Shown piece after piece: positions 9,100 through 17,995 of a stretch of 35,230 nt of DNA (position 1 is its first letter; each line of letters starts with the position of its first letter). A program made the translations under genes and the position numbers. The stretch is from Verrucomicrobia bacterium Opi.OSU.00C (GTDB lineage: Bacteria > Verrucomicrobiota > Verrucomicrobiia > Opitutales > PNEW01), in assembly GCA_002922725.1 (NCBI GenBank), contig PNEW01000010.1:1-35230 (forward strand), given 5' to 3'. The notes under the pieces were generated by a model. That model was not told the origin of the DNA, made no database searches, and saw only the letters and a program-made list of their open reading frames with translations.

Positions 9100-11169
9100 A
9101 TGTTTAAATCGATTCTCGTTCCTGTAGATAACTCAGACTATTCCAATCAAGCGATTAATATCGCTATTCAAATTGGAAAGAAATTCAACTCCTCAATGAC
9201 TGGCAATCATGTTTATGCTGCCAAGATGCATGATTATCGATTTAAGCAAATGGAGTTTACACTGCCAGGTGAATACCTCCAGGAAACAGAATTAGAAAGG
9301 CAACGAAAGATTCACGACAGCCTCATTACTATGGGGTTAAAACTCATTTCCGATTGTTATCTCAATGAGATGGATAAACTCTGCAAAGCAGAGGGGCTGG
9401 AAATGGAACGAAAAATGATTGATGGGAAGCATCATGAACAAATCTTGAATGACATGGAAGCTTCCAATTACGATCTTACAGTTCTAGGTATTAAAGGTAT
9501 TGGAAAAACTAAAGACAGCCAAATCGGTGCTGTTTGCCAGAGTGTTACCCGCCATGGTAAAGGTGATATCTGGGTGGTAAAACATGTCCCAAAGGAAGAT
9601 GAATCAGTACGTGATAAAATTCTCGTTGGGATTGACGGAAGCCCCCAATCGTTTGGAGCACTGATGACTGCAGCCGAATTGGCGGAAAAATTTAATAAAA
9701 AAATCACCCTTATTGGTATTTATGATCCTTATCTTCATTACATGGTATTCAATGGAATTGTCGATGTTCTTACCGATAAGGCTGCTAAGGTTTTCCGGTT
9801 CGAAGAACAGAACCAATTACATGAAGAAATAATTGATACTGGACTCGCCCAGATCTACCAATCACATCTAGAAGTCGCTGAAAAAATGCTGAAAGAGAAA
9901 GGTATAGAAGTAGAAAAAGTATTACTTGACGGTAAAGCCTTCCAAAAGATTCTAGATTATGCGCGCAAAAATCCTCCTTGGTTGTTGGTAGTTGGTAGAA
10001 TCGGGGTTCATAGTGACCTAGAAGATTCCGGTTTGGGAAGCAATACTGATAACCTATTGCGTATGGCCCCCTGTGATATATTACTCAGTTCACAATTAGT
10101 TCATCCAGAACTTGATCGTAAAGCCGAGGAGAGTATCCAATGGACACAGGAAGCCGAAGAAAGGATGACACGAGTCCCTCCTCTTGTAAAAGGCATTGCA
10201 CGCACTGGGATATTACGGCTTGCGGTGGAAAAAGGGCACAGTGTCGTTACTAATTCTTTAATTGACGACGCCATGGATCGTTTCATGCCTAAACAAACAG
10301 CAAAAGCAACCGATAAACTTGCAGAAACTTTAGCTTTTAACCAGGCACGTAAAGGTAACACGGCACTTTGTATTAGCTGCGGGACTACCGCCCAAGAAGA
10401 AAACCCTTTAAAATGCGCGGTTTGTGGGTCGATTAATTTTGAAATCATTACCCCAGAAACAATAGATAAAATTATTGAATCTGAAGGTGGAGCAAAAGAT
10501 GAAACTACATATGATGGGAAAAAGCTAACTTGGACCAAAGAAGCCCGCAAACTTTTACCAGCAATTAAAGACGCTTACCAGAAAAGACGGACAAAAGCCT
10601 ACATTGAAAAAGCCGCTCGGATGCGGCGTTTGAGTGCGATCACTCTAGATTTTGCTGAAGAAATTTTTAAAGAACTTGGGCATGAAGACAGCCTCGAAGA
10701 ACAGGCACAAGCATCTTCATCTGAAGATCCTAACACTCTTCTTGAACAAGAAATCAATAGTGGGTTTAAATTAATTGCCAGGGATGCAAAAGGAACACCC
10801 TTAAAATCAGTATTTGAATGGACTTCTGACGCTTCAGAACGAATTTTGCGTGTACCATCAGGTTTTATGCGAAATAAAGTTCAGGAACGAATAGAAAGCT
10901 TAGCTTTAGATAACAAAGTAATAACTATTGATATTAATCTAGTCGAAAAGGGTATTGAAATTGGACGAATGATGATGGAAGAAATGATCACCTCCCAAAG
11001 TAATGGGCAGGGTGCAGCAACCTATGATAAAAACAATTCAAGAATTGCTTCCTTACCGATTTATGGAAATGAAGATGTAAACGACTACCCTCCCAACCAA
11101 CCACCGAAAGAGAATCTCAATGAGGTCAGTGTTATGTCAGAATTAGATAAAAAACGTTCCGACTATTAA
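9100..11169 (+). CDS. Tandem universal stress protein domains fused to three PCP_red-like repeats and a Zn ribbon
   Basis: Two USP-like domains (FKSILVPVDNSDYS; DKILVGIDGSPQS), a CISCG..CAVCG zinc ribbon, and three W-T-x-E/D-A-containing helical repeats. Confidence 0.82.
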   Translation: MFKSILVPVDNSDYSNQAINIAIQIGKKFNSSMTGNHVYAAKMHDYRFKQMEFTLPGEYLQETELERQRKIHDSLITMGLKLISDCYLNEMDKLCKAEGLEMERKMIDGKHHEQILNDMEASNYDLTVLGIKGIGKTKDSQIGAVCQSVTRHGKGDIWVVKHVPKEDESVRDKILVGIDGSPQSFGALMTAAELAEKFNKKITLIGIYDPYLHYMVFNGIVDVLTDKAAKVFRFEEQNQLHEEIIDTGLAQIYQSHLEVAEKMLKEKGIEVEKVLLDGKAFQKILDYARKNPPWLLVVGRIGVHSDLEDSGLGSNTDNLLRMAPCDILLSSQLVHPELDRKAEESIQWTQEAEERMTRVPPLVKGIARTGILRLAVEKGHSVVTNSLIDDAMDRFMPKQTAKATDKLAETLAFNQARKGNTALCISCGTTAQEENPLKCAVCGSINFEIITPETIDKIIESEGGAKDETTYDGKKLTWTKEARKLLPAIKDAYQKRRTKAYIEKAARMRRLSAITLDFAEEIFKELGHEDSLEEQAQASSSEDPNTLLEQEINSGFKLIARDAKGTPLKSVFEWTSDASERILRVPSGFMRNKVQERIESLALDNKVITIDINLVEKGIEIGRMMMEEMITSQSNGQGAATYDKNNSRIASLPIYGNEDVNDYPPNQPPKENLNEVSVMSELDKKRSDY

Positions 11170-11174
11170 GGTGC

Positions 11175-12065
11175 ATGCCTTCTTTCAGGTTTTGTCGCCC
11201 TGATGATATTCCATTACTCACCGAAGCTATAAACAGGTGTTATGATGTTCATTTTCCCAATGTACCTCCGCTCACTATAGAGGGCTTTAAAAGAGAAGTT
11301 AAATATCTCAACCTTTGGTCCAGTTCATGCATGCTTGCCCTGGATAATGATGATCCTATTGGTGTTTTAATCGCGGCGAAAAGAGAAGCTTCTTCATTAA
11401 TCTTGAGGCTAGGGGTTCATCCTGCCTATAGAGGGAATGGGTACGGACATCATCTTGTGACTTCTTTAATTGATAAAATGGCTGTTCTGGGTCCACCATT
11501 GTTGACTGTCGTAATCCCAGATAAGAGAAAAGACTTACCCCTTTTTTTTAGAAAACTTAATTTTACATCACACAATAATTATTGGGATTTTATCACTACC
11601 ACTTCTTTACCTCCTCCAACATCTTCGCAGTGGGTCATTCCTGTTAGACTTGAGGATCTTGGAGATCGTTACCTCAGAAAAAAAGAAGTTGATAAAAGTG
11701 ATGAATCAGTGCTCGCATGGGAACGTAGAACGCAAACGCTCAATAACAGAAAAAGAGAAATCAAAGGGATTGGTATACCAGATGTAGATGGAATTGCCGC
11801 CTATCTATTTTATACCGAAGACGAACCTGGCAATCTTACCTCACATAAATCGGTTAAAATTTTAGGGCTTGGATGCAAAACCCAAGTGAAAGAACCGATG
11901 CTGCTCGGACTCTTGGTGCAATATTTATCCAATACAATTAACTCATCAATAGAAATCCCTAAGCTATCTGTTTATGAAGTTGATTTCTCCTTTTTGGAAA
12001 AAATCAATTTCAGGAAAACACAGAGTTATACTGAACACAAAATGATCACAACAAAATTTAAATGA
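11175..12065 (+). CDS. GNAT-family N-acetyltransferase, possibly two tandem GNAT folds
   Basis: RLGVHPAYRGNGYGHHLV acetyl-CoA binding motif. The C-terminal half resembles a second, degenerate fold. Confidence 0.8.
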   Translation: MPSFRFCRPDDIPLLTEAINRCYDVHFPNVPPLTIEGFKREVKYLNLWSSSCMLALDNDDPIGVLIAAKREASSLILRLGVHPAYRGNGYGHHLVTSLIDKMAVLGPPLLTVVIPDKRKDLPLFFRKLNFTSHNNYWDFITTTSLPPPTSSQWVIPVRLEDLGDRYLRKKEVDKSDESVLAWERRTQTLNNRKREIKGIGIPDVDGIAAYLFYTEDEPGNLTSHKSVKILGLGCKTQVKEPMLLGLLVQYLSNTINSSIEIPKLSVYEVDFSFLEKINFRKTQSYTEHKMITTKFK

Positions 12066-12130
12066 TTTTATTTATACTACTAAATTACGATTGAAATTTC
12101 TACAGTTATATTCTTAATTTAATAGAAGTT

Positions 12131-12895
12131 ATGATGAAGAAATTTATAGAAAAATTGCGGATAGGAGAAACACAATTTGGGTTTTCGATTAGTTATCCAG
12201 CACCAGGTATCCTTGAACGGATCGGTAAAGATTGGGACTGGGTATGGATTGATGGGCAACATGGGCAACTTGCTTATCAAGATATATTGGATCTTATAAG
12301 AGTTTGTGAACTCATGGAATTACCCGCGATCGCTCGCGTTCCTTCGCATGAATCGAGTCATATTGGTATGTTTCTTGATGCTGGAGCAAATGGTATTATT
12401 GTTCCACTTGTAAATACTATAGAAGAGGCAAAGTCTATTGTCGGTGCTGCAAAATTTCCACCTCTTGGTGAACGCTCTTTTGGCGGTAGGCGTATTATTG
12501 ATAGGAAAAGTCGTGATTTTGCTCAAACAGCAAATGAAGATACACTACTTATTGCCCAAATTGAAACACCAATAGCAGTTGAAAACGCTGAAGCAATTGC
12601 TGCGATTGATGGTATAGATGCATTATTTCTTGGCCCTGATGACATACTTTTAAGACGAGGAGTCTCTATGGGCGTTCCTCGAACAAAAAATACTTTGGGA
12701 AAAGATATGGAAGCTGTTGCCAAAGCAAGTAATAATCACAATAAATTCTCGGTAATGCCTGCATTCACTCCAGAGATTATAAAATATGGGCATTCAATTG
12801 GTTTTACTATGTTCGCCTCAGGTGCTGATACACAGTGCCTTACGGATGCTTCTGATCAAGCATCTAAAGTTGCTCGGCAATCTATACAAGGGTAA
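12131..12895 (+). CDS. HpcH/HpaI aldolase family protein
   Basis: WVWIDGQHGQLAYQD, ANGIIVPLVNTIEEA, GERSFGGRR, LLIAQIETPIAVENAEAIAAIDGIDALFLGPDD. Confidence 0.92.
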   Translation: MMKKFIEKLRIGETQFGFSISYPAPGILERIGKDWDWVWIDGQHGQLAYQDILDLIRVCELMELPAIARVPSHESSHIGMFLDAGANGIIVPLVNTIEEAKSIVGAAKFPPLGERSFGGRRIIDRKSRDFAQTANEDTLLIAQIETPIAVENAEAIAAIDGIDALFLGPDDILLRRGVSMGVPRTKNTLGKDMEAVAKASNNHNKFSVMPAFTPEIIKYGHSIGFTMFASGADTQCLTDASDQASKVARQSIQG

Positions 12896-12925
12896 TACCT
12901 AGAATTAAAAGATTCTGCGCGCTCA

Positions 12926-14533
12926 TCAAGTTGCTGAAAATTTCTTTCTTATTAGGAAAACGATTATCAATTCTAGTAAAAGGGCAAGAAGACCGTATGT
13001 TAACATTGGTACAATTGGTGATTTTTTTACCGAAGCCTTTAAATAAAGGCTGTACCATGCGGTAATACTACTGGCGATACCGTGTTCGTTGTTAAAACCA
13101 TCCCACACGTAAAAAGAAAGTGGAATAAAGCTTTCTTCGATAAAAGATACGCCTTCTTCCCCATCCAAATTACGATTGTACTTGAAGATAACTGACCACT
13201 CACCGTCCTCATAGTTGGAGAATGCTAATACGTGATTATCTACAGATGTAAGCCTATCATAGCCATAGCCCGTGTATTGCTTTACTTCATTTTTATTAGC
13301 TAGGTCTAAAAACGTAACATTTACACTATTCTTTTTATCTCCAAAAAGAAAATAAGGCTTCTTAAAGCCCGAAGTCATTTTACTTGGAACCTGTAAAGCA
13401 ACTGCATCAGAATATCTTTTATCACGCTCTTCGACAACCAGTGTTTTTTGCTTATTTTTCGGATTGTCGAGGTGAAATTTATCAACTAATATATCCGGAG
13501 CATTACTTCCTTTGGTATCCGCTTTCATATCATTCCAAGTAAGCAAAAATGCAATTGTTTCTTGATTGTAGATTGATCTAACTTCGATTGCATTTGCCGA
13601 AGGGAAAAACTCCCGCCCCGGTTCAATCACCTGTCCGACTAAAGGGAACAGTGCAGCTTCACTATTCTCAAAAAGAGATTTCCCTTGTGAAATATCAATT
13701 TCCTTTTCTGTATATTCCGCGATTATCGTCGTAGAATAGTTTGGTTCATCCTTTTCGGAAAGTGAATAAATATAATTTACCAGGTGCCAGCGATCTTCAG
13801 GTGTAATAGAATCTTTATATGACGGCATCGGTGTTCCATTTAAACCAGTAGTAAAGGCCCGGTACATGTCTTCACGTGTTGCACCACGTCGGAAAGTCCA
13901 TCTTTTTGTTAAATCAGCTGGTCGGATATGGTATTTTGTCTCGCCAAACCCGTCTTCAAGGGTTGGGGCCGATACCCCGCTGCCTCGCCCACTGTCACCA
14001 TGGCAACCATTGCACTCATTTAAGGAATAGAGTTCCTTACCTTTCAAAGCGGATTCTTCACTGTAAGGAGGAGCTTTAGAGAAAACTAGTGGGTCTACTA
14101 CAAAATCCGGGTCAGTAAAATCTTCATTAAAAGTTTTAAGATAATAAGTGAGGTTTTGATATTCTTCTTCAGTAAAACCGGGGAAAGCAGGCATACCCGA
14201 GTATGGCATTCCTTTTTTAATGACTTGTTTGATATCATCATCGGTAGGAAGTTCCCCACTTTCTGTGCTGCGAAGTTTATATTTCCCACTCGTAAAGTCT
14301 CTTGGTTTGGGATGAAAATATAGACTCGCGCTTCCTTTCCCATCTCCATCTATCCCATGACAATGGGCACAATAATTTACATATAGTTTTTTTCCTGACG
14401 CTTGCTCTACTTCAGTCCCCAAGTTTACTTCCGCTGAATAGAGGTTACAAATTGTAAATACCCCGATAATTATTAAGAGAAAAGAGCCCTGTAAAGATCT
14501 ACTCTTTTTAGAAAATTGCATTGTTAACTTCAT
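12926..14533 (-). CDS. Diheme cytochrome c fused to an ethylbenzene-dehydrogenase-like heme-binding domain, C-terminal TM
   Basis: CAHCHG and CNGCHG heme motifs, then LFPLVGQVIEPG..EVRSIYNQETIAFLLTWND..DAVALQVP..VWDGFNNEHG (EB_dh-like), and a C-terminal hydrophobic segment. Confidence 0.83.
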   Translation of the reverse strand: MKLTMQFSKKSRSLQGSFLLIIIGVFTICNLYSAEVNLGTEVEQASGKKLYVNYCAHCHGIDGDGKGSASLYFHPKPRDFTSGKYKLRSTESGELPTDDDIKQVIKKGMPYSGMPAFPGFTEEEYQNLTYYLKTFNEDFTDPDFVVDPLVFSKAPPYSEESALKGKELYSLNECNGCHGDSGRGSGVSAPTLEDGFGETKYHIRPADLTKRWTFRRGATREDMYRAFTTGLNGTPMPSYKDSITPEDRWHLVNYIYSLSEKDEPNYSTTIIAEYTEKEIDISQGKSLFENSEAALFPLVGQVIEPGREFFPSANAIEVRSIYNQETIAFLLTWNDMKADTKGSNAPDILVDKFHLDNPKNKQKTLVVEERDKRYSDAVALQVPSKMTSGFKKPYFLFGDKKNSVNVTFLDLANKNEVKQYTGYGYDRLTSVDNHVLAFSNYEDGEWSVIFKYNRNLDGEEGVSFIEESFIPLSFYVWDGFNNEHGIASSITAWYSLYLKASVKKSPIVPMLTYGLLALLLELIIVFLIRKKFSAT

Positions 14534-14548
14534 TATTACTAATCAAGA

Positions 14549-15382
14549 TTAATGGTGCTCCACTCGCGCCCTTGGATTATGTCCAGTAAAATCGTAAATA
14601 AAAAGGATGACATCCCATATTTCTTCCTCAGTAAGAAATTTCTCCCAAGCAGGCATTGCAGAACTCCAGGGACCTGATTCATCGGGGAGATCAGGGGCTC
14701 CTTTAGCAACCCGCCAAAAAACATATGACTCCTGTAATTGAGCAATTGTTCCAACATCAGCAAAATTAGCAGGTATTGGATTTAATCCATGTGCAAAAAT
14801 CCCTTTCCCCTCCAGGGTATCACCATGACAGAAAACGCAATTATTATAATATACTTTACGGCCTGCTTCAACGTGTTTTTGGAAATCGAGGGGGCTTTCT
14901 GTTTCTAAATGACGATATGGATTTTCAAGTTCATTAAGTATTAATTGTTTGCCTTGATAATTAATTTTAGTAGGTGGTGCAGGGTGGATACTTCTTCCAA
15001 ATACAGGCGCAACAATTTTTACTTGAGAACCAAAATATACCTTACCAGCAACAAGAACAGGAATTATTATGATTACAAGACCAAGGGGTAGTTTAAACTT
15101 CCGATTAACAAGAAATTGGATGACTGGATGAATAGCCTCCTTTAATCGCTGGGTGTCTGCGGTGATATAAAAGAAAAGCGCAATCGTAATGATTGCCATA
15201 AACATCTGAATAATAGAAGAAGGAAGTGGTGGTAAAATCGCATTTTTTAAAATTACGTAAAATGCAATCCACCAGGCAACTACCCAGAAAAGTGGGTTAG
15301 TGAAGGAGAGTCTTTTGCTCCTACTGATTAAATAAAAGATAAATAAAACAAAAAAGACTAGTGGTATGATTAGGTAATTCAT
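14549..15382 (-). CDS. Membrane-anchored monoheme cytochrome c
   Basis: N-terminal TM segments and CVFCHGDTLEGKG, then AMPAWEKFLTEEEIWDVILFIY. Confidence 0.88.
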   Translation of the reverse strand: MNYLIIPLVFFVLFIFYLISRSKRLSFTNPLFWVVAWWIAFYVILKNAILPPLPSSIIQMFMAIITIALFFYITADTQRLKEAIHPVIQFLVNRKFKLPLGLVIIIIPVLVAGKVYFGSQVKIVAPVFGRSIHPAPPTKINYQGKQLILNELENPYRHLETESPLDFQKHVEAGRKVYYNNCVFCHGDTLEGKGIFAHGLNPIPANFADVGTIAQLQESYVFWRVAKGAPDLPDESGPWSSAMPAWEKFLTEEEIWDVILFIYDFTGHNPRARVEHH

Positions 15383-16213
15383 CTAACTACCTTTTTTCTG
15401 CGAAAGAAATTCCACTAATGTTCGTAGTTGTTGGGGAGTAATATCTTCATCAAATCCAGCTCCCTGCAGGGTGGCGCTCATTACACCTTTAACAAAACCT
15501 TCTGTAACCACTGCATCGGGATCTATAATAGATTCTAATATTTCTGCCCTACTCAGCCTATCACCTACATCATAAAGACTTGGTCCGAGCAGTTGGACTG
15601 GATCTGTTAAGCTGTGGCAGGCCATACAAGCGTACTTATTAAAAAGCTCGTCCCCACTTAGATTATCATAAGAAGCACTCGCTTCATCATTGCTTACTAC
15701 CAAAGTAGGTGCCGGTGTTGCTGTTGCTGACGGATCAGCCGAGTATTTCAAATTTGTCTTCATGGTTACTGTTGGGGATCCCCCCAAACTTTGAAGATAA
15801 GCGATTACCGCTAATACTTCTGGCTGTGTTAAACTAATAGGTGCTTTATGTGCTGGTGTCATAATTGGGTTATAACCTTCAACGATATAGGCACCTGGCT
15901 CAAAAAGCGATTCAGCTAAATAATCAATGTCACTATAACCCTCTATACGCTCAGCTGCTCGCCCCCCAATTCCAGCTAGGTCCGGTGCACGTGAGCCATG
16001 AGATCCCATCGTATGACAAAGAAAGCAAGTCCCTTTACCAATGGATATTTTTTCTCCGACAACAACCATTTCTGCTGAGCTCATGTTTTCCCGAACTTCC
16101 GCGCTTTCCGGAGGGTGTGTCTCTTTTTGTGGGACCATTTGCCCTACGTACCAATAAAAAAGCGTGGTTAAGATAGTGAAGCAAAATATTTTAAAAACAT
16201 TCTTCATTTTCAC
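15383..16213 (-). CDS. Diheme cytochrome c, membrane-anchored or secreted
   Basis: CFLCHTMGSHGSRAPDLAGIG and CMACHSLTDPVQLLGPSLYDVGDR. Confidence 0.88.
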   Translation of the reverse strand: MKMKNVFKIFCFTILTTLFYWYVGQMVPQKETHPPESAEVRENMSSAEMVVVGEKISIGKGTCFLCHTMGSHGSRAPDLAGIGGRAAERIEGYSDIDYLAESLFEPGAYIVEGYNPIMTPAHKAPISLTQPEVLAVIAYLQSLGGSPTVTMKTNLKYSADPSATATPAPTLVVSNDEASASYDNLSGDELFNKYACMACHSLTDPVQLLGPSLYDVGDRLSRAEILESIIDPDAVVTEGFVKGVMSATLQGAGFDEDITPQQLRTLVEFLSQKKGS

Positions 16214-16216
16214 TGA

Positions 16217-17947
16217 TCAAGTATTCGGCTCCCAATCTTTCTTGTGGAGAAGCCCAGTAAGCCAGAAATTAAACATGATGAATACGAAGAAGATAATAAC
16301 AATACATGAAACCACAGTGCTGGCAAATCCAAGAGTTGGAGTATAGGCATCAACGGAAGTGTCTTTCATCACTTCATAAACGTGCCAATGTAAGCGAAGC
16401 CCAGAACGTACATAACCCATTAGCCCCATCAACCAGGTAAAAGTAACCGCAAGGAAAAATAACATGTACTGTGCTCTCGCAGGGATCTCCCCCCATTTAA
16501 TCTGACCGACAATACGTGCATTACGAAAAAGAAAAATGTCAATAATTGTAACCGATGTCATCGCGAATAATACAGAGATAACCTGGGGAACAGAAAGACC
16601 AATCCGCACTGTGGCTTCGACGAAATAACCAATCACCCCAATGGCAATGACAAAAATTATCGTTATCGCAAAAATTAGAAATTGAGCCGAATGACCAAGT
16701 GGTGCCCATGAAACTGTTGCCACTTTGTTTCCTCTTCGATAGAGAAGAAAACTGATATAAGTAGTAAGGATCATGATATTAACCGCCGTATTTTTTGCAG
16801 ACATCACACCCAAGATTCCAAGAACCGGGTGATGAGCTCCTCCCATTTTACGCGCTTCTTCTACCGTGGCTACAAGTGAATGTGGGGTTGCCCAAACAAC
16901 AAAACAGACTGTAATTGTTGCAAGAAGGTATTTAACAAATTTTTTATACTTCTCTGCTCCCTCTATTCGCTCCATACCTAACCATAAATAATAGTTAGCC
17001 CCGAGAAAGAGCATCCCAATAAGAACTGCTTGGATAATAAATAACCAGGAAAAAGCCCCTCCCATAAGCACCATACCCATTTGTGCGCGGAAAGCATAAA
17101 TTTCGCTTCCCAACCAATACCCGGCAAATGGCAAAGGAAGTAAAGCGGAAATAGCAATAAAGTTACCAACATACCCCATCCAGTCGTAATGAGCTTTTTC
17201 TTCTTTAGTTTTAGCACCTAAAAATTTAAACCCTGCATAAGCTGCAGCAATTGCTCCACCAAAACAGATATTGGCAATAACTCGGTGAATATTTATCGGC
17301 ATCCAAATATAATTGTTAACTGCATCCCAAGTACTTACCAGATTACCGGCCTCATCAATTCCACTTGGAGATGTCATAAAAGCAAGCCAGGCATTTGCAA
17401 TGAACATAATTGCTGTTCCTACGATATTTAAGCCTAATCCCAAAAGTAGGTGAACACGCGGTGAGAATTTACCCCATCCATAATAATAGCTGTATAAAAA
17501 CCCTGCTTCAGCAAAAAAGAGCAATCCATAAGGCCAAAAAGTCTTATCAAAAATGGAGATCAAGTAACTTGTGAATCTCGGATAGAGAATCATTAACATA
17601 AAAGTTAGGATTGCACCTAAAGTAGCAGTGAAGGAAAAAGAAACACTCAATAAACTAGTAAGTTCATGGGCTAGTTTATCGTAGCGTTTATCTCCTGTCT
17701 TATAACCTATAAATTCGATTAGTAGGGCAAACATTGGAACAGCCAAAACGAAAGCCGCATACATAAGATGCAATTCCCCTACCGCCCATATGGCAATCCG
17801 ACTACCAAAAAAGGGGAATTCTCGATAATCAACATCTGCACCACCACTCTGCGATTGCGCAAAGATTACTGTAGTTCCCGCTAAAAAAACTCCGAAGGAA
17901 ATTACAAACTTAATGATACTACTTTTATGATGTCCGCTCAGGATCAA
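16217..17947 (-). CDS. CydA-like (cytochrome bd quinol oxidase subunit I-like) protein
   Basis: SRIAIWAVGELHLMYAAFVLAVPMFALLIE, INIHRVIANICFGGAIAAAYAGFKFL, GYVRSGLRLHWHVYEVMKDT. Polytopic. No CydB gene in the window. Confidence 0.82.
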   Translation of the reverse strand: MILSGHHKSSIIKFVISFGVFLAGTTVIFAQSQSGGADVDYREFPFFGSRIAIWAVGELHLMYAAFVLAVPMFALLIEFIGYKTGDKRYDKLAHELTSLLSVSFSFTATLGAILTFMLMILYPRFTSYLISIFDKTFWPYGLLFFAEAGFLYSYYYGWGKFSPRVHLLLGLGLNIVGTAIMFIANAWLAFMTSPSGIDEAGNLVSTWDAVNNYIWMPINIHRVIANICFGGAIAAAYAGFKFLGAKTKEEKAHYDWMGYVGNFIAISALLPLPFAGYWLGSEIYAFRAQMGMVLMGGAFSWLFIIQAVLIGMLFLGANYYLWLGMERIEGAEKYKKFVKYLLATITVCFVVWATPHSLVATVEEARKMGGAHHPVLGILGVMSAKNTAVNIMILTTYISFLLYRRGNKVATVSWAPLGHSAQFLIFAITIIFVIAIGVIGYFVEATVRIGLSVPQVISVLFAMTSVTIIDIFLFRNARIVGQIKWGEIPARAQYMLFFLAVTFTWLMGLMGYVRSGLRLHWHVYEVMKDTSVDAYTPTLGFASTVVSCIVIIFFVFIMFNFWLTGLLHKKDWEPNT

Positions 17948-17995
17948 GCTCTTTCAATTAGAATAATTTCACGCCAATAAAAAAGACTTATTGAA

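Noticed and set aside
14539-14763. Alternative-frame ORF inside the monoheme cytochrome c gene
   Set aside because: Overlaps the real frame containing CVFCHG; composition and lack of motifs suggest chance.
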